From Geosiphon pyriformis (lineage: Eukaryota > Glomeromycota > Glomeromycetes > Archaeosporales > Geosiphonaceae): a DNA stretch of 64,000 nucleotides. The translations under genes were made by a program, and so were the position numbers. Positions 37,216 through 48,834 of the stretch are shown one piece after another. How positions within the stretch are numbered: the first letter of the stretch is position 1; the number at the start of each line of letters is the position of its first letter. The stretch lies in contig JAAOMT010000602.1 in assembly GCA_016748015.1 (NCBI GenBank), positions 1,576,529 through 1,640,528 on the forward strand, read 5' to 3'. The notes under the pieces are model-generated. The model was not told where the DNA came from. It ran no database searches and saw only the letters and a list, made by a program, of their open reading frames with translations.

Positions 37216-38924
37216 AAGAAAATAATTTTTAACTAGTAATACTGTGTACAATTTATTTAACAAAAACTTTAATAGCAAAATATATTGAAAAATTTGTTTT
37301 ATTTTTTGTTTTTTTAATTTGTTTATGTAATTTATATTTATTTTGTAGTTTCAAAATTGTTTATCATATTAAATTTTTTAAAACAATAAATTATACAAAA
37401 TATGTTACAACAATAAAAAAAAATTTATTTCAATTTAAGCAATTGTATACTTTCCTTTTTAGTTAACTTAAAATTTATTATTCACAAAATATATAAAACT
37501 TTTTTTCTAATGTGGCCAACCAACCTAATTGTAAGCTTTATTTATGTTTTGTAATATTATTTAAAAGTTTTTTTCTTAAAAAATAAAAAATTGTTACTTT
37601 TAAAGCATTATTAATTGTTTGCAAACTGTAAATATAGAATTTACTAATATTTTGAATAAAATTTATTTTTGTTATTTTAATTAAAATTAATAATTTAATA
37701 TTTGTAATTATTTATTTTTATTTACATAACTTAGAAATTATAAACAATCTGATTTTTTAATTATTAATCACATTTTTAGTTTTTAAGAAAAAATTAAAAA
37801 ACATACTTAATTGGTTACATTATTTTTAAAACTTATTAAAAATTTTAAATAAGCCAAAAATCTTATTATTTAGTAATTTAACATTATATCCACTAGTTTA
37901 TTATTAAAATTATGTTATTTTCTACATATAATAATAAATTATATTGGTTTTATAACTATACATATAATTAAATATGGAATGTTGCATTGATAATTCTGGT
38001 AGCCGGCTGCATATCAATCAAAAGCAAATAGGTGAGGCGGTGTTACAGCTAAAATTTTTGACAAATAGAGTGGCTTCAATATTGGTTGCACTTTAACTAT
38101 TTATCAGATCTTAATTGTAAGATATCTCTTAATTTAGTTAATTCAAAAGTCTTTTTATACTAGTTTGAGTTCCAATCACAAGGGGAGGTAGCGAAATAGA
38201 ATTTTGGGATTGAAGACCCTAATTCATTGTTAAATAATATATGATTCGAAAGTTTGAGGTTCTGTCATTTTATTGTGCTAAAACACAGTTTTTAATTAAC
38301 AAAATAGCAGCCAGCTGAAGAACTAGAGCAATTTATTTTTTTATCATGTTTCCAATCTTTTTTTCAGGTTCTCAAAAATATTTTTGGAGCATTTATCTCA
38401 GCTTTCAGAATTTGGAATTTGATATATATGTAATTTTTTAAAATTTTATTCCATGTATCATTTGGGCAAATTTTTTTTGAAATTCGAAAAGATTAAAATG
38501 TAATTAGTTTATGTGTCATTTTTTGTTTCAACGATATCTGGCCAAACATTAATTATCAGTAATATACTGAGATATTGGTTATAGATACAGAAAAGCCTTT
38601 TAAACGTTTGAAAATTAATGAAACTGGAGGTGAATTTTTTCCGAACAAAAAATTATTATTAACACTAATTACATGGATCAATTTAAAGCTTCATACTTAA
38701 TCCAGTTGAATAAATTATAAATCTAAAAACTATCAATGTTTTTAAATTTCTCATATATCTCCCAATGACCTCTTTTGAATAGCGAAAATACCACTAATGT
38801 TTGAATTATTATCTTACCAAACCCACCATATTGCCTAGAATTTTAAGGTCTCTCATATATATTTTTTTTGAGTTTGCTTAAAAATTGTTTGACCAAAACA
38901 AATTAATGTTTTTTATTTTTCTAG
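37216..38924. other. AT desert, right part
   Basis: No supported gene. A less AT-rich patch (37990-38050, GGTAGCCGGCTGCATATC) stands out but was not identified. Confidence 0.45.
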
Positions 38925-39010
38925 ATAGATATATTTATATTAGGAAAACTTCTCTTGATGAAAACGAAATACCTTAATTCTTAAAAATACTAACAGCTTA
39001 TTCCAGTTTT
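38925..39010 (+). pseudogene. BTB-BACK-TLDc relic (intron 1/exon 2 junction)
   Basis: After a TTTTTCTAG acceptor-like end, the sequence reads RYIYIRKTSLDENEIP, followed by a stop and CTAACAG-CTTATTC. This matches the start of exon 2 of copy D (RYIYNGEISLDKHGVP, then VTADELIL) with a 7-base gap. Only the junction region is left. It lies about 0.9 kb upstream of copy D, in the same orientation. Confidence 0.6.
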
Positions 39011-39916
39011 CTCACATATCTTTAGTTGGATTGCTCTAAGAACTAGAATAAAATAAGTGTTGTTTATAATCACTTTTTCTCTGGAGTCTGCGAATAAATG
39101 ACTAGTTGAATAACAAATCGATGAAATCGATCGGCAATGAATATACATGTCATTAATATTTTTGTGGTGAAGAAAAACCAAGCCCTGTTCAAAAAAGGTC
39201 TTTTACTGTTGTATTTCCAATTTTTATTATAGTTCACCTATAAAAACACACGTTTTATCTTTAAATTTGACCTCAAGTTGGAATAAAACACATCTATTAA
39301 AACAAATAAGCTGAGGATTTGAAAAATTAGAAAACTCACCTCCCTCGAAAATACTAGTCACCGATGTCCTAATTGATTTTTTAACAAAATGGCTGAAGTA
39401 GTAATTGTTTTCCGCGAAATAGTTAAAATGATAAATAATAGGTTATTATGAATGAAATTTTTATTTTCGAAAGAAACTTTACAAAGTTGCCGCTTTTTTT
39501 AAATATTTTCCCTCTAAATTTTATATGAAGTGTTCTTTGATGAAAAAAGGAGATTAGACATGTTTCAAATTTGTTTTCAATTCTGAATTCAAGAATTTCA
39601 ATCTTCTATTATTTTTAAATAATTTTCATACGCCCCACGATGACAAGATTTCAATAAAAACTTTGTGAATCAAAAAGTAAATATAAATAATAAATTATCA
39701 ATATATGGTATATTGCAATATAAAAGACACAAAATTGACAAATGAGCTAACTGTACCAAAGTTTCAATTAAATACTAGAATTTTGGCTGTTGAGTTTTTC
39801 AAAGAGGTACTGATAAAGTGCCCGGATAAGGATCAGACACGTGCCAATGGTATACATATTCATATGTGGGAAAAGAAAGATAGGTAGATTAAAATAAGAC
39901 TACTCATATTTTACCA
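39011..39916. other. Upstream region of copy D
   Basis: No gene is confirmed. A 60-codon frame at 39705-39887 ends 30 bp before the copy D start. It has mixed composition but no recognised domain. Confidence 0.4.
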
Positions 39917-41413
39917 ATGTCACCCCAACAACACTTCCAAGCTTTATCTAATGATTTCGGGAATTTATTTAACACTCAGAAGTTCTCTGATGTTAAAATT
40001 ATAGTTGGCGAAGCGCCCAATATCCAAACTTTTCATGCCCATTCGCAAATTTTAGCAGCAAGATCACCATATTTTGCTGTCGCACTCTCTAGCAATTGGA
40101 TTAAAAGGGAAAAAAATATCATTATATTCCCTAAACCTAATATTTCACCAAAGATTTTTGAAATAATTCTCAGGTAAGGGTTTTCATTTGCTTCAAATAT
40201 TTTGGCCAACATAAGACTCACTGTTTTGTTTCCTGTAGATACATTTATAATGGCGAAATTTCTCTTGATAAACATGGAGTACCTACCATTTTAGAATTCC
40301 TTGTTACAGCTGACGAGCTTATTCTAGAAGACATGATTGACCACCTTGAAGACTATTTGATCGAACACCGTGCAAAAGAGCTAAAAGAAAATTTCACCAC
40401 TTTGCAGAAAACTTCATTTATGCATGATTGTTTCAAAAAGTTACAAAAATTCTGCATCGAAATAGTTGCTGAAAATCCAGCAATAGTCTTCAACTCGCAA
40501 GATTTCACTTCCCTTAGTGAAAATGCACTTTTCTCAATTTTAACCCGGGATGAACTAAATATAGAAGGAAATATGGGAAAAGATTGTAGAATGGGGAGTT
40601 GCTAAATTGGATAAAAATATTCAGACGAAAAAAGTTCTTTACTGGACAGATGAAAACTTTAACGCCTTTAAGGAATCCATCGAAAGGCTTCTACCTTTAA
40701 TCCGCTTCTTTAACATATCTTCAGTTGACTTCTATCACAAAGTAAAACCATTTGCGAGAATCTTACCTGGAACTTTATATGAAGATCTTTTACATCATTA
40801 TCTCGTACCGGGTAGTCATCAAAAATCTGTAGACGCTCAGCCATCACGTTTTCCACAATTAAGTATTAAATCGGAGCTTCTTCAACCCCACAATATAAAA
40901 CAGCTTGATCACTGGATTCAAGGCAAAGACGAAAGCACCCCTTTTCAAAACCGACATGGAAATGATTTTAAATTGTTACTTCGAGGCAGTCGAGACGGAT
41001 TCACTCCAGCCGATTTTCATCGATTATGTGATAATAAAGAAGCATCAGTAAGCGTAATAAAAGTGAAAGGAACTGGTCAGCTAATTGGCGGCTATAACCC
41101 GCAGTCTTGGCACTCTAGGAATAGTTGGTTGGAGGGAAAACGAAGTTTTATATTTTCCCTTGGAGATGGCAAACTTGGAAAGGCTAAACTTAGCAAATTT
41201 GTTATGGAATTTGGACCTTTTGGTGGGCCATATAATGGACCCTCTTTTGGAAATGGCAATATTGGATTGTATGGCAAGGATTTTAAAAATAGTCCAGGGG
41301 CCTATTGTAAAAAGACAATAGATTATGAGCATGCTATAATGCCTGGGTCAGAAAATCAACAGGTGAATTTCTTTGTCGAGGAGTATGAAGTTTTTCAAAT
41401 TATAAAAAGATAG
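39917..41413 (+). pseudogene. BTB-BACK-TLDc protein, copy D (one frameshift)
   Basis: Exon 1 is 39917-40173, followed by a 65-nt GTAAGG...CTGTAG intron (40174-40238) and exon 2 from 40239. The BTB domain (FSDVKIIVGEAPNIQTF, HSQILAARSPYFAVAL, RYIYNGEISLD) and the first part of BACK are intact. Relative to copies A-C, 5 nt are missing near 40568-40575 in the IEE-x-x-IW segment. This shifts the frame and gives a stop at 40603-40605. Beyond this, the frame to 41413 is fully open through the TLDc domain (FKLLLRGSRDGFTPADFHRL, GTGQLIGGYNPQSW, EYEVFQIIKR). Counting the missing bases, the gene would fit 478 residues, like its relatives. It is the most diverged copy. A sequencing error, an allele-level lesion or very recent inactivation are all possible. 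Confidence 0.88.
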
Positions 41414-42415
41414 GTTTGCTTTTATTTGATTTAATTATTCATTTTCTGTAAGTTATGCTGCTTATCTTAAAAGTTGTCATTAGCAGAATATTCTATAGTC
41501 TACTATTTTAAGCCCTAAAATAAAGTTAAAGAATAAAAATTTTTATTTTAAACATCAAAAAAACTTTAGAAATTATAAGTTGTTTGACAAAAAGTGATCT
41601 TTGAAGTTTAGGTTTTTATCACAGGCTAAAATTATAAAACGCTCTTTTAGCTGAATAACATTAGAAATATAATATATTTGTATTTCCTCTCTAATTAAAA
41701 TTATAAACTTTGGATGGCGTTTTAATTTTTACTGTGCGATAATATAAAAAAATACTTTAACGAAATATTCAATACGGAAGTTTTGAGATATTCGAAAAGA
41801 GTAAAAGTTTTCAAACAAAACATATCCTCAGCTTTCTTTTTTTATTGACTGTACTTTGAAATTCCGATTATTCAAAAGAAATGCAATTGAAAATGCCTTT
41901 CAACTATTAGTAACATTATATTTTTTGCTTTATTCCTTTATTTTTGCATTTTAGAAAAATAAATTTAGTTAACTGATAAAAGTAATGAAGATTATATTAA
42001 TTATGATATCGATTAGAACCAACATAAAAAAACAAATGCAAAACAATTACCTTAAAGTGAATAAAAGTTATTAAATATTAAATTCATTTAAAACTTTAAA
42101 TAATAATTATCTGCAAAAAAACAAATGCCTTAGGATACTTTTCTTATAAAAATATAGAGCTATTAATATCATTGCAATAATAAAAATTTCAATTAGATAA
42201 AATTTATATTCTTCCCAAAAATGTGCTGAAGAAAACCATTCATTAAAAAAGTCTCATTTGAGATACAATTTGAAAGAAATCAAATCTTGAAGATTACTTA
42301 ATGTTTATTCATATTAACTTAGAATCCATATGGGAATGATGCTAATTTAAGTCATGGCCTGACAATCCTAATTTCGATTAAAACTAAAGGTCTCAAAAAA
42401 ATTGGGTATTGATTT
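41414..42415. other. Intergenic between copy D and H2A-like gene
   Basis: AT-rich, with no supported gene. Confidence 0.45.
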
Positions 42416-42745
42416 TCTGTTGTAACTTATTGTATTAAGGTCAAGGTTTAAGAATAATACTTTTGTTGAAAAATGTATAGTAATGAATAATATTTCCAGT
42501 TAAATTTTAATTATGAAAATCTCAATGCGCTAAATTTATTGGCTATTTAGCTGGCTGACATATTTAAAAATTAAATCAAATTAAATACAATTTGAGACTT
42601 TTCTCTGAATCATTATTACTCTCATCTTCAGAAGTTTGGCCATCGTTATCTTTGGTTGAATTGTTTGCCATTGCTCTTTTTTCGCTAGCTATCATCAAAA
42701 ACAAGAATCAGGATCCTATATCGAAATAACTCAATCTAATCAAGA

Positions 42746-43051
42746 TTAAAAACCCATAATTATCAGACCTTCATCTTCCTCTTTTATAAGTTTGGGCAAC
42801 AATTTTTTCGTCACATTCTCAAACAATTGATTCAACTCTTCGTCTTTATGAATAGCTAATTTCAAATGCCCTGGTCTGATCCGAGCTTTTTTATTATCAC
42901 GTGCAGTATTACTAGCCAATTCCAAAATTTCTGCAGCAAGGTATTCGAGGATAGCGGCCATGTATATAGAAGCACAATCACTAATCTGATCTGCATATCG
43001 GCCTTTACGCAAACGTCGACGAATTCGACCAACTGGAAAAATGGGACCCGC
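42746..43051 (-). CDS. Histone H2A-like protein, abnormal C terminus
   Basis: An open frame of 101 codons encodes an H2A histone fold: [60 protein letters not shown], then [20 protein letters not shown]. After NVT the docking segment (IAQGGVxPxI) is gone, replaced by a short Lys/Glu tail, and the fold carries changes such as RPGHLKLAI for IPRHLQLAI. The codon before AGP follows TTCTTCAAG, a likely splice acceptor matching intron 1 of the 23-kb variant. A basic stretch ([12 protein letters not shown]) just before a GT at ~43101 may be the end of exon 1. No start codon could be fixed. It is either a fast-evolving H2A-derived gene or a young pseudogene. The 3' flank down to ~42416 is shared with the H2A relic at 21.2-21.8 kb. 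Confidence 0.62.
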   Translation of the reverse strand, partial: AGPIFPVGRIRRRLRKGRYADQISDCASIYMAAILEYLAAEILELASNTARDNKKARIRPGHLKLAIHKDEELNQLFENVTKKLLPKLIKEEDEGLIIMGF

Positions 43052-43380
43052 CTTGAAGAAATTACTGCTCAGCGGATTATCATGATGTTGGATAGGTCGA
43101 CCTTTCTCTGTCGCCTCTGTCTCCGTTTGCGTCCCTTCAATATGATAAATTTATTTAAATATAAGAAAAATAAAGGAAACAATTTATAAATATACCACAA
43201 AGAGTCCAGCGAGGTAACGTAAACGAAATTCTTTTCATCTCCCTAGTTAGCCAGAGTTTGTCCTCCTCTCCTAGTTTGCGTTTAAGATTTGCAGAACCAG
43301 CAGAAGTTAGTCAATGTCGCAAACATTATATACCAAACATTCTCTCAAATATGGATATTTCTTCCAAAAAACGCTTAATA

Positions 43381-43815
43381 TTACAAGATGAAAAAATAAT
43401 AATATAGATAGTATGGATAGAAAGGTAAATTTACAAAATTGTTACCTGTCTTTTTTATTTCTGTTATCGCATTGTGTAACTTTTCCACCTCCACCTTCAA
43501 CTCGTTCTTGTCTACGAAGCTGTTACCTGTTTTACTTGTTTCTGTCAACGCATCTTGGAGTTTTCGCACCTGCAACGCCCATATATTTTTATTCGTTTTT
43601 AGCTCGTTCACCTCTTCTTCCAGCTCTTCTTTTTCTTCTATCCATGCCTCCTTTTCATCAGTGTCCGTCCACTTTTTTCCTCTCAACTTGTTCTTTAATT
43701 CACTTAACCTATTTCCCTCCTCACTCTTCCTAAACTCCTTTAGCTCCTCCACGCATCTCTTATATTCGGTTATAGTGTCTCCTAATCCACGTTCGATCTT
43801 GTCCACACTAGCCAT
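43381..43815 (-). CDS. Coiled-coil protein, truncated or partial exon
   Basis: From an ATG at 43815, about 127 residues are rich in Glu, Lys, Leu and Asn with clear heptads (YKRCVEELKEFRKSEEGNRL, EKEELEEEVNELKTNKNIW). An internal ~32-residue repeat follows: VRKLQDALTETSKTGNSFVD is echoed by VEKLHNAITEIKKTGNNFV. The last repeat stops where GTAGACAAGAACGAG is expected and is replaced by GTAAATTTACC, after which the frame becomes Tyr/Phe-rich and ends at 43381. This is either a splice donor leading to an unidentified exon or a truncation. The product is not recognised. Codon use is richer in G/C than its surroundings, which supports real coding. Confidence 0.6.
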   Translation of the reverse strand: MASVDKIERGLGDTITEYKRCVEELKEFRKSEEGNRLSELKNKLRGKKWTDTDEKEAWIEEKEELEEEVNELKTNKNIWALQVRKLQDALTETSKTGNSFVDKNELKVEVEKLHNAITEIKKTGNNFVNLPFYPYYLYYYFFIL

Positions 43816-44869
43816 GATGTTATGTGCGTTTGTTATGGTTCGGGAAGATAGGGCCCTAACATATGTTTGGTTCGTGTCGATGACGTTTCAGATCTTTAAT
43901 CTATCAGTATAAATTACAATTTTATGGTAATAATTATTGTATTGTGTAATAATTATTAATATTATTATTAACTATTTTTTGAATATATTAAAATAATTTT
44001 AAAGTTATTATTGCATTGTATATTTTTAGCATTTTAATTTAATTTAATTTAAAAACTTTTTTCTTTTGCATTTTTATGAGTTTACTTAAAACAAAGAGCA
44101 GTATTACAGATCGGAATAACATGCTAACTGATAGCAAGGTGGAACAAATATTTTCTATTTTTTCATAGTTTTTTATAAGTTAATAATAAAATATACACTA
44201 ATTTTATATTCTATTATAATTTGTTTTTTAATAATAAACAAAGTATTTGGTAATTTTTTATCTAATATTTATCAAAAATTAAAAAAATATTTTGTATATT
44301 TAATCAAAAAAATATTTTCTATGTTAAATAAAATATATATGTTTTAAAATTATAATAATTCTACTTATACTTGTTTTAATGTTTTATTAATCAATACTAT
44401 AATTATTATAAACTAGTAACCAATTAGTTTTTTTCTGATATTTTTTGATTTTTGTATTATAAACAGATTAATTATTAAATATTGTTTATATTAATTTTAT
44501 AAAATATAAAATCTGTTGTTTAATACTTTTTTAATAATAAATGATCTTTTTTATTAACTTGAAAATTTGTTACTAAAAATACTGTTTCTATCTGGTTTGT
44601 ATTTAAAAACTAAGTTATTAAAAGATTTTATGAGTTTTTTTTTTTTAAGTCTTTCTTAAAACTATTTATGTTTTTACTAAAGAATTTAAAATTGTTTCAA
44701 GTTTTTATTGTAAAATATTTTGGGTATTTAAGTTTTGTTATTTTTTTAAAAGATATTGTCTTAATATTAGTTTTAATAAATAATATTGCTATATGTTTAT
44801 ACAATTAGTAAAAAAGTTTATAATTAAATATATTATAATATTATGATTAAATTTTTTACTTTTTAGCTT
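43816..44869. other. AT desert, left of the 0.7-kb repeats
   Basis: Poly-T-rich AT DNA, with no gene seen. Confidence 0.5.
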
Positions 44870-45490
44870 TTATTTATTTACTTAGCCAAAATTATTTATA
44901 TGTATTAGTCATTAATGTCATTAATTAGCCATCTTATTTTTAGAATTAATTATTAATATAATTATTAACATAATCAATAACTTAATTATTAACTTAGTTA
45001 TTAATTGGGTTATTAATCTAATCATTGACTTGATTACTAATCTAATTATTAATTTTTTTTGAAAGTATATAAATGAACTTTTTAAAGCTATAAAAAGACA
45101 TTTACACTTGACTTATACTCAAATTAATATAATAATATTAACTTTTTTTAATTTTTTATTATTATTTGTATAATTATTAGTTTTTGTAAAGTATATTGAA
45201 GAAATATTTACTGAAAAATACAATTAATATCTAATATTAAATTCTAAAAGCATTAATATAAGACATAGAATTATATTAATGTATTATTTTTTGTTAACAA
45301 TACAGACTATTTTTTTATTTTTGAATTTTTTTGTTATCTTTTAAAAAAAATAACAACTAAAATATTTATAAGACTAATCTTACACATTAAATTTTTACTA
45401 ATTTAATTTACTTATTAAAGTTGAATTATTTTTTTGATTGTTTTATTATTATACAAAGTTATTTTTTCTTGCTATTTATTAGTTTGTTAA
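44870..45490. repeat. 0.7-kb AT repeat, copy 1
   Basis: An array of TTAATTATTAACYT-like 12-mers (44930-45058) is followed by a conserved body (GTATAATTATTAGTTTTTGT, AATACAATTAATATCTAATA, AACTAAAATATTTATAA). It aligns end to end with copies 2 and 3. Confidence 0.8.
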
Positions 45491-45509
45491 TTCGACTGTA
45501 ATATTATAG

Positions 45510-46205
45510 TTGAATTTCTTATTTATTTAACCATAATTAATCATATGTATTAGTTATTAATATTATTAATTAACTATTCTATTTTTAGAATTAGTTATTA
45601 ATATGATTATTAACTTGATTAATAGCTTGATTATTAACTTAATTATTAACTTGATTATTAATTTAGCTATTAATTTAATTATTGATTTAATTATTGATTT
45701 AATTATTAACCAAATTATTAATGTAATTATTGCTCTAATTATTAATTCTTTTATAAAACTATATAAATAAAAACTCTTTAAATTTTAAAAAAAGTATTTA
45801 TATTTAAATTATATTTAAATTAATATAATAATATCAACTTTTTATTTTTTTTTACTTTTTTTTACTTTTTTTCTTGATTTGTATAATTATTAGTTTTTGT
45901 AAAATATATTAAATAAAAATTTACTGAAAAATACAATTAATATCTAATATTAAATTTTAAAAATACTGATGTAAAACATAAAATTATACTAGTGTGTTAT
46001 TTTTTGTTGACAATATAAATTATTTTTTTACTTTCAAATTTTTTTGTATTTTTAAAAAGAATAATAACTAAAATATTTATAAAACTAATCTTGTATATTA
46101 AATTTTTATAAATTTAATTTGTTTATTAAATTTAAATTATTTTTTTAATTATTTTATTGTTATACAATACTGTTTTTTTTTGTTATTTATTAACTTGTTA
46201 ATTAG
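45510..46205. repeat. 0.7-kb AT repeat, copy 2
   Basis: Directly follows copy 1, with the same order: the TTAATTATTAAC array (45590-45755), then the GTATAATTATTAGTTTTTGT body and a GTTATTTATTAACTTGTTAA end. Confidence 0.8.
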
Positions 46206-47444
46206 AATATACAATAATTTACTATTTAATAAACAAAAAATATTAAAGACAAAACTTTGTTTTATAAGTTTTTTGTTTTTTGGTTTTTATTAAAGTTTTA
46301 CAAAGTATTTAATTAAAATACTTTATCAATTTATTTGTTTGAAAATATTAAAAAAAAGATTTGTAATATAATTTAAGTTTTTTTGCTAATAAATTAACAA
46401 AACTTTTTTTCTATTTAAAAGTAAATTTTAAGATATTTATAATAATTTATAATTTTTTTATATATATTATTAACAATTAAAATAGCTATTTAATTTGATA
46501 TTTTATTTATTTTTTTAAGTAATTATTGCTGTAATAATATATTTGTTTTTATTAAAAATTACTGTTAAGAATTTAACTATATTGATTTTAATTTTTTTAA
46601 AAAGTTGATTAACAAATATTTAATAAATGTTTTCTTTTTAATTAAATTTTTTTATTAATAAATAATTTAAAGATTAATAATAATATTATATTAGTGTTTT
46701 TTAAATTGTTTTATTAATAAATTTATATACATATTATATATTTCAATTTTTTTTTGATATTTTTGATACAATTAATTCTAATAAATCAAATAGAAATTTA
46801 AATATTTTTACAAATATTTTTTTTGGAGATGATTATAATTTGATAAATATTATTTTTATTTAAAATTTAATAAAAGCTAAATTATTTTCTAAGTCTATTA
46901 TTATGTTTGATTTTAAATAATACAAATAATTAATTTGTGAAATTTTTACTAAAATTTTTTATTGCTAAATTGTTAATTAAAATAAAGTATTTGTATTTTG
47001 ATTATTTTTTTTGATATTTAATTTTATAATTATAATTATATAATTGAGAATTTAATAAATAATTTGTTTATATATCAATATTTTTTTGTTTTATAATTAG
47101 ACTAAGGTTTAATAATTAATATATATTATAAAATAAATACTTAAAAAATATTGATTTTAATAGTTAATTGTTTAAACTATTATTAAGCATTTTTTTTTAA
47201 TAATAATATAATTCTGTTTGATTAAAAACATTATTCTATTTATATAAACTATAATATATTCATTTTTGTATTGGCTGGATTAAGAAAAATTTTATTTTTT
47301 AAAATAAAATAACTTAAAAAACAAATAAATTGATATTTAAAAAATAATTTAATAGGATTTATTTTGAAATTTGTATTAAAAGTTTGTTAAAAATAAGTTA
47401 AATGCTTTTAAATATATAATTATATTATTATATTTGGAACTTTT
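46206..47444. other. AT DNA between repeat copies 2 and 3
   Basis: No gene or clear repeat family seen. Confidence 0.45.
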
Positions 47445-48250
47445 ACTTTTTAGTTTTATTTATTTATTTATTTAGTTATATATATTAGCATTAATAATAT
47501 TATTAATTATTTTATTTTTAGAATTAGTTATTAATGTGATTATTAACTTAATTAATAACTTTATCAATAACTTGATTATTGAATTATTTAGTGTTGTCCT
47601 GACTGGTTCGAGTGGCTGGTCACGTGTAGAAAGTGCATGATTCGCGCTTAGTTTAGATCATTTCTTTGATGTATAGTTCTAAGTAGCGTTTGGACTTCAC
47701 TCGTTAAATGTTAAAAAAAAAAAATTAGTTATTAATTTAATCATTAACTCAATTATTAACCAAATTATTAATATAATTACTAATTTGATCATTAATTTTT
47801 TTTATTAGTATATAAACGAAATTTTTCAAAGCGATAAAAATTTATTTACACTTCGATTAATTTATTTAAAGCAATAATTAATACAATAATATTGACTTTT
47901 TTATTTTTTTTAACTATTTTTTGACTATTTCTTTCTTAATTTGTATAATTGTTAGTTTTTGTAATGTATATTGAATAATTATTTACTAAAAAGTACAATT
48001 AATATTTGATATTGAATTTTAAGAGTATTAATATAAGATATACAATTATACCCGTGTATTAATTTATATTAATGATATAACTATCTTTTTATTTTTTTAT
48101 TTTCTTGTACTTTTAAAAAAAATAATAACTGAGATATTTATAAAACTGATTTTACTAATTCAATTTGCTTATTAAAAGTTGAATTACCTTTTTATTATTT
48201 TTATTTTTATACAATACTGTTCGCTTTTGCTATTTATTAGTGTATTATAC
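47445..48250. repeat. 0.7-kb AT repeat, copy 3 (interrupted)
   Basis: Same order as copies 1 and 2, but the TTAATTATTAAC array is split at ~47590 by the SINE-like element ending at ~47724. The body resumes with TTAGTTATTAATTTAATCAT. Confidence 0.8.
47591..47724 (+). mobile_element. SINE-like dispersed repeat, copy 3 (nested)
   Basis: Contains CTGACTGGTTCGAGTGGCTG, GTCACGTGTAGAAAGTGCAT and a 3' end ACTCGTTAAATGTT followed by 12 A. It sits inside a repeat whose two sister copies lack it, so its ends can be placed. The 5' end is near GTGTTGTCC, the 3' end is the A tail, and a TTAG on each side may be a short target-site duplication. GGTTCGAG resembles a Pol III B-box. Confidence 0.75.
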
Positions 48251-48834
48251 CTAATTATAACATAAAAGTGATGCTTTTTGTAAAATTGTCAAACTATTGA
48301 ATTCATTTATTATTGTATGGACAATTACTTTTTTTTATAGCACAAAAAATCTAAAATAATTTTACAGCCCATAATTAAAATGATTTAGTTTATATTAAAT
48401 TTAATCTTCTTTCATTTTATCTTATTTGTTTTCCAGTTGAAAAAAAATCTAGTTAACAGTTTCAAAATTTTTTGATCAATTATATAGTAGAAATTTATTT
48501 AGCATACACAGTTTACTTTTTTAATAAGAAAAAATTTGAAGCAAAAAACAATTATATTAATTACTTTTAGTCAACTTTTCCTCGAGTTTGAAATCTTAAT
48601 TAACAAATTCACAATTGAATTACTGCTCATTAATTGACTGAAACTTTTTAAGAAACCAAAAACAAAAAAGCTATTCAACAACTCCTAGTTTTAAACTTTT
48701 TTTAAGCAATTTAGACTTCTTATCTCGAACTTCAACATTTGTTATGGCTCTTGTTAAAGCATATATATTACTTACTCTTCAAGATATTTAAACTGTTCTA
48801 AGTTGTTAAAATATAAGTCTTTTATCTTTGTTTT
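48251..48834. other. Intergenic, no feature seen
   Basis: AT-rich DNA between the repeat block and the gag relic. Confidence 0.4.

Noticed and set aside
39705-39887. 60-codon frame just upstream of copy D
   Set aside because: No domain and no counterpart upstream of copies A, B or C.
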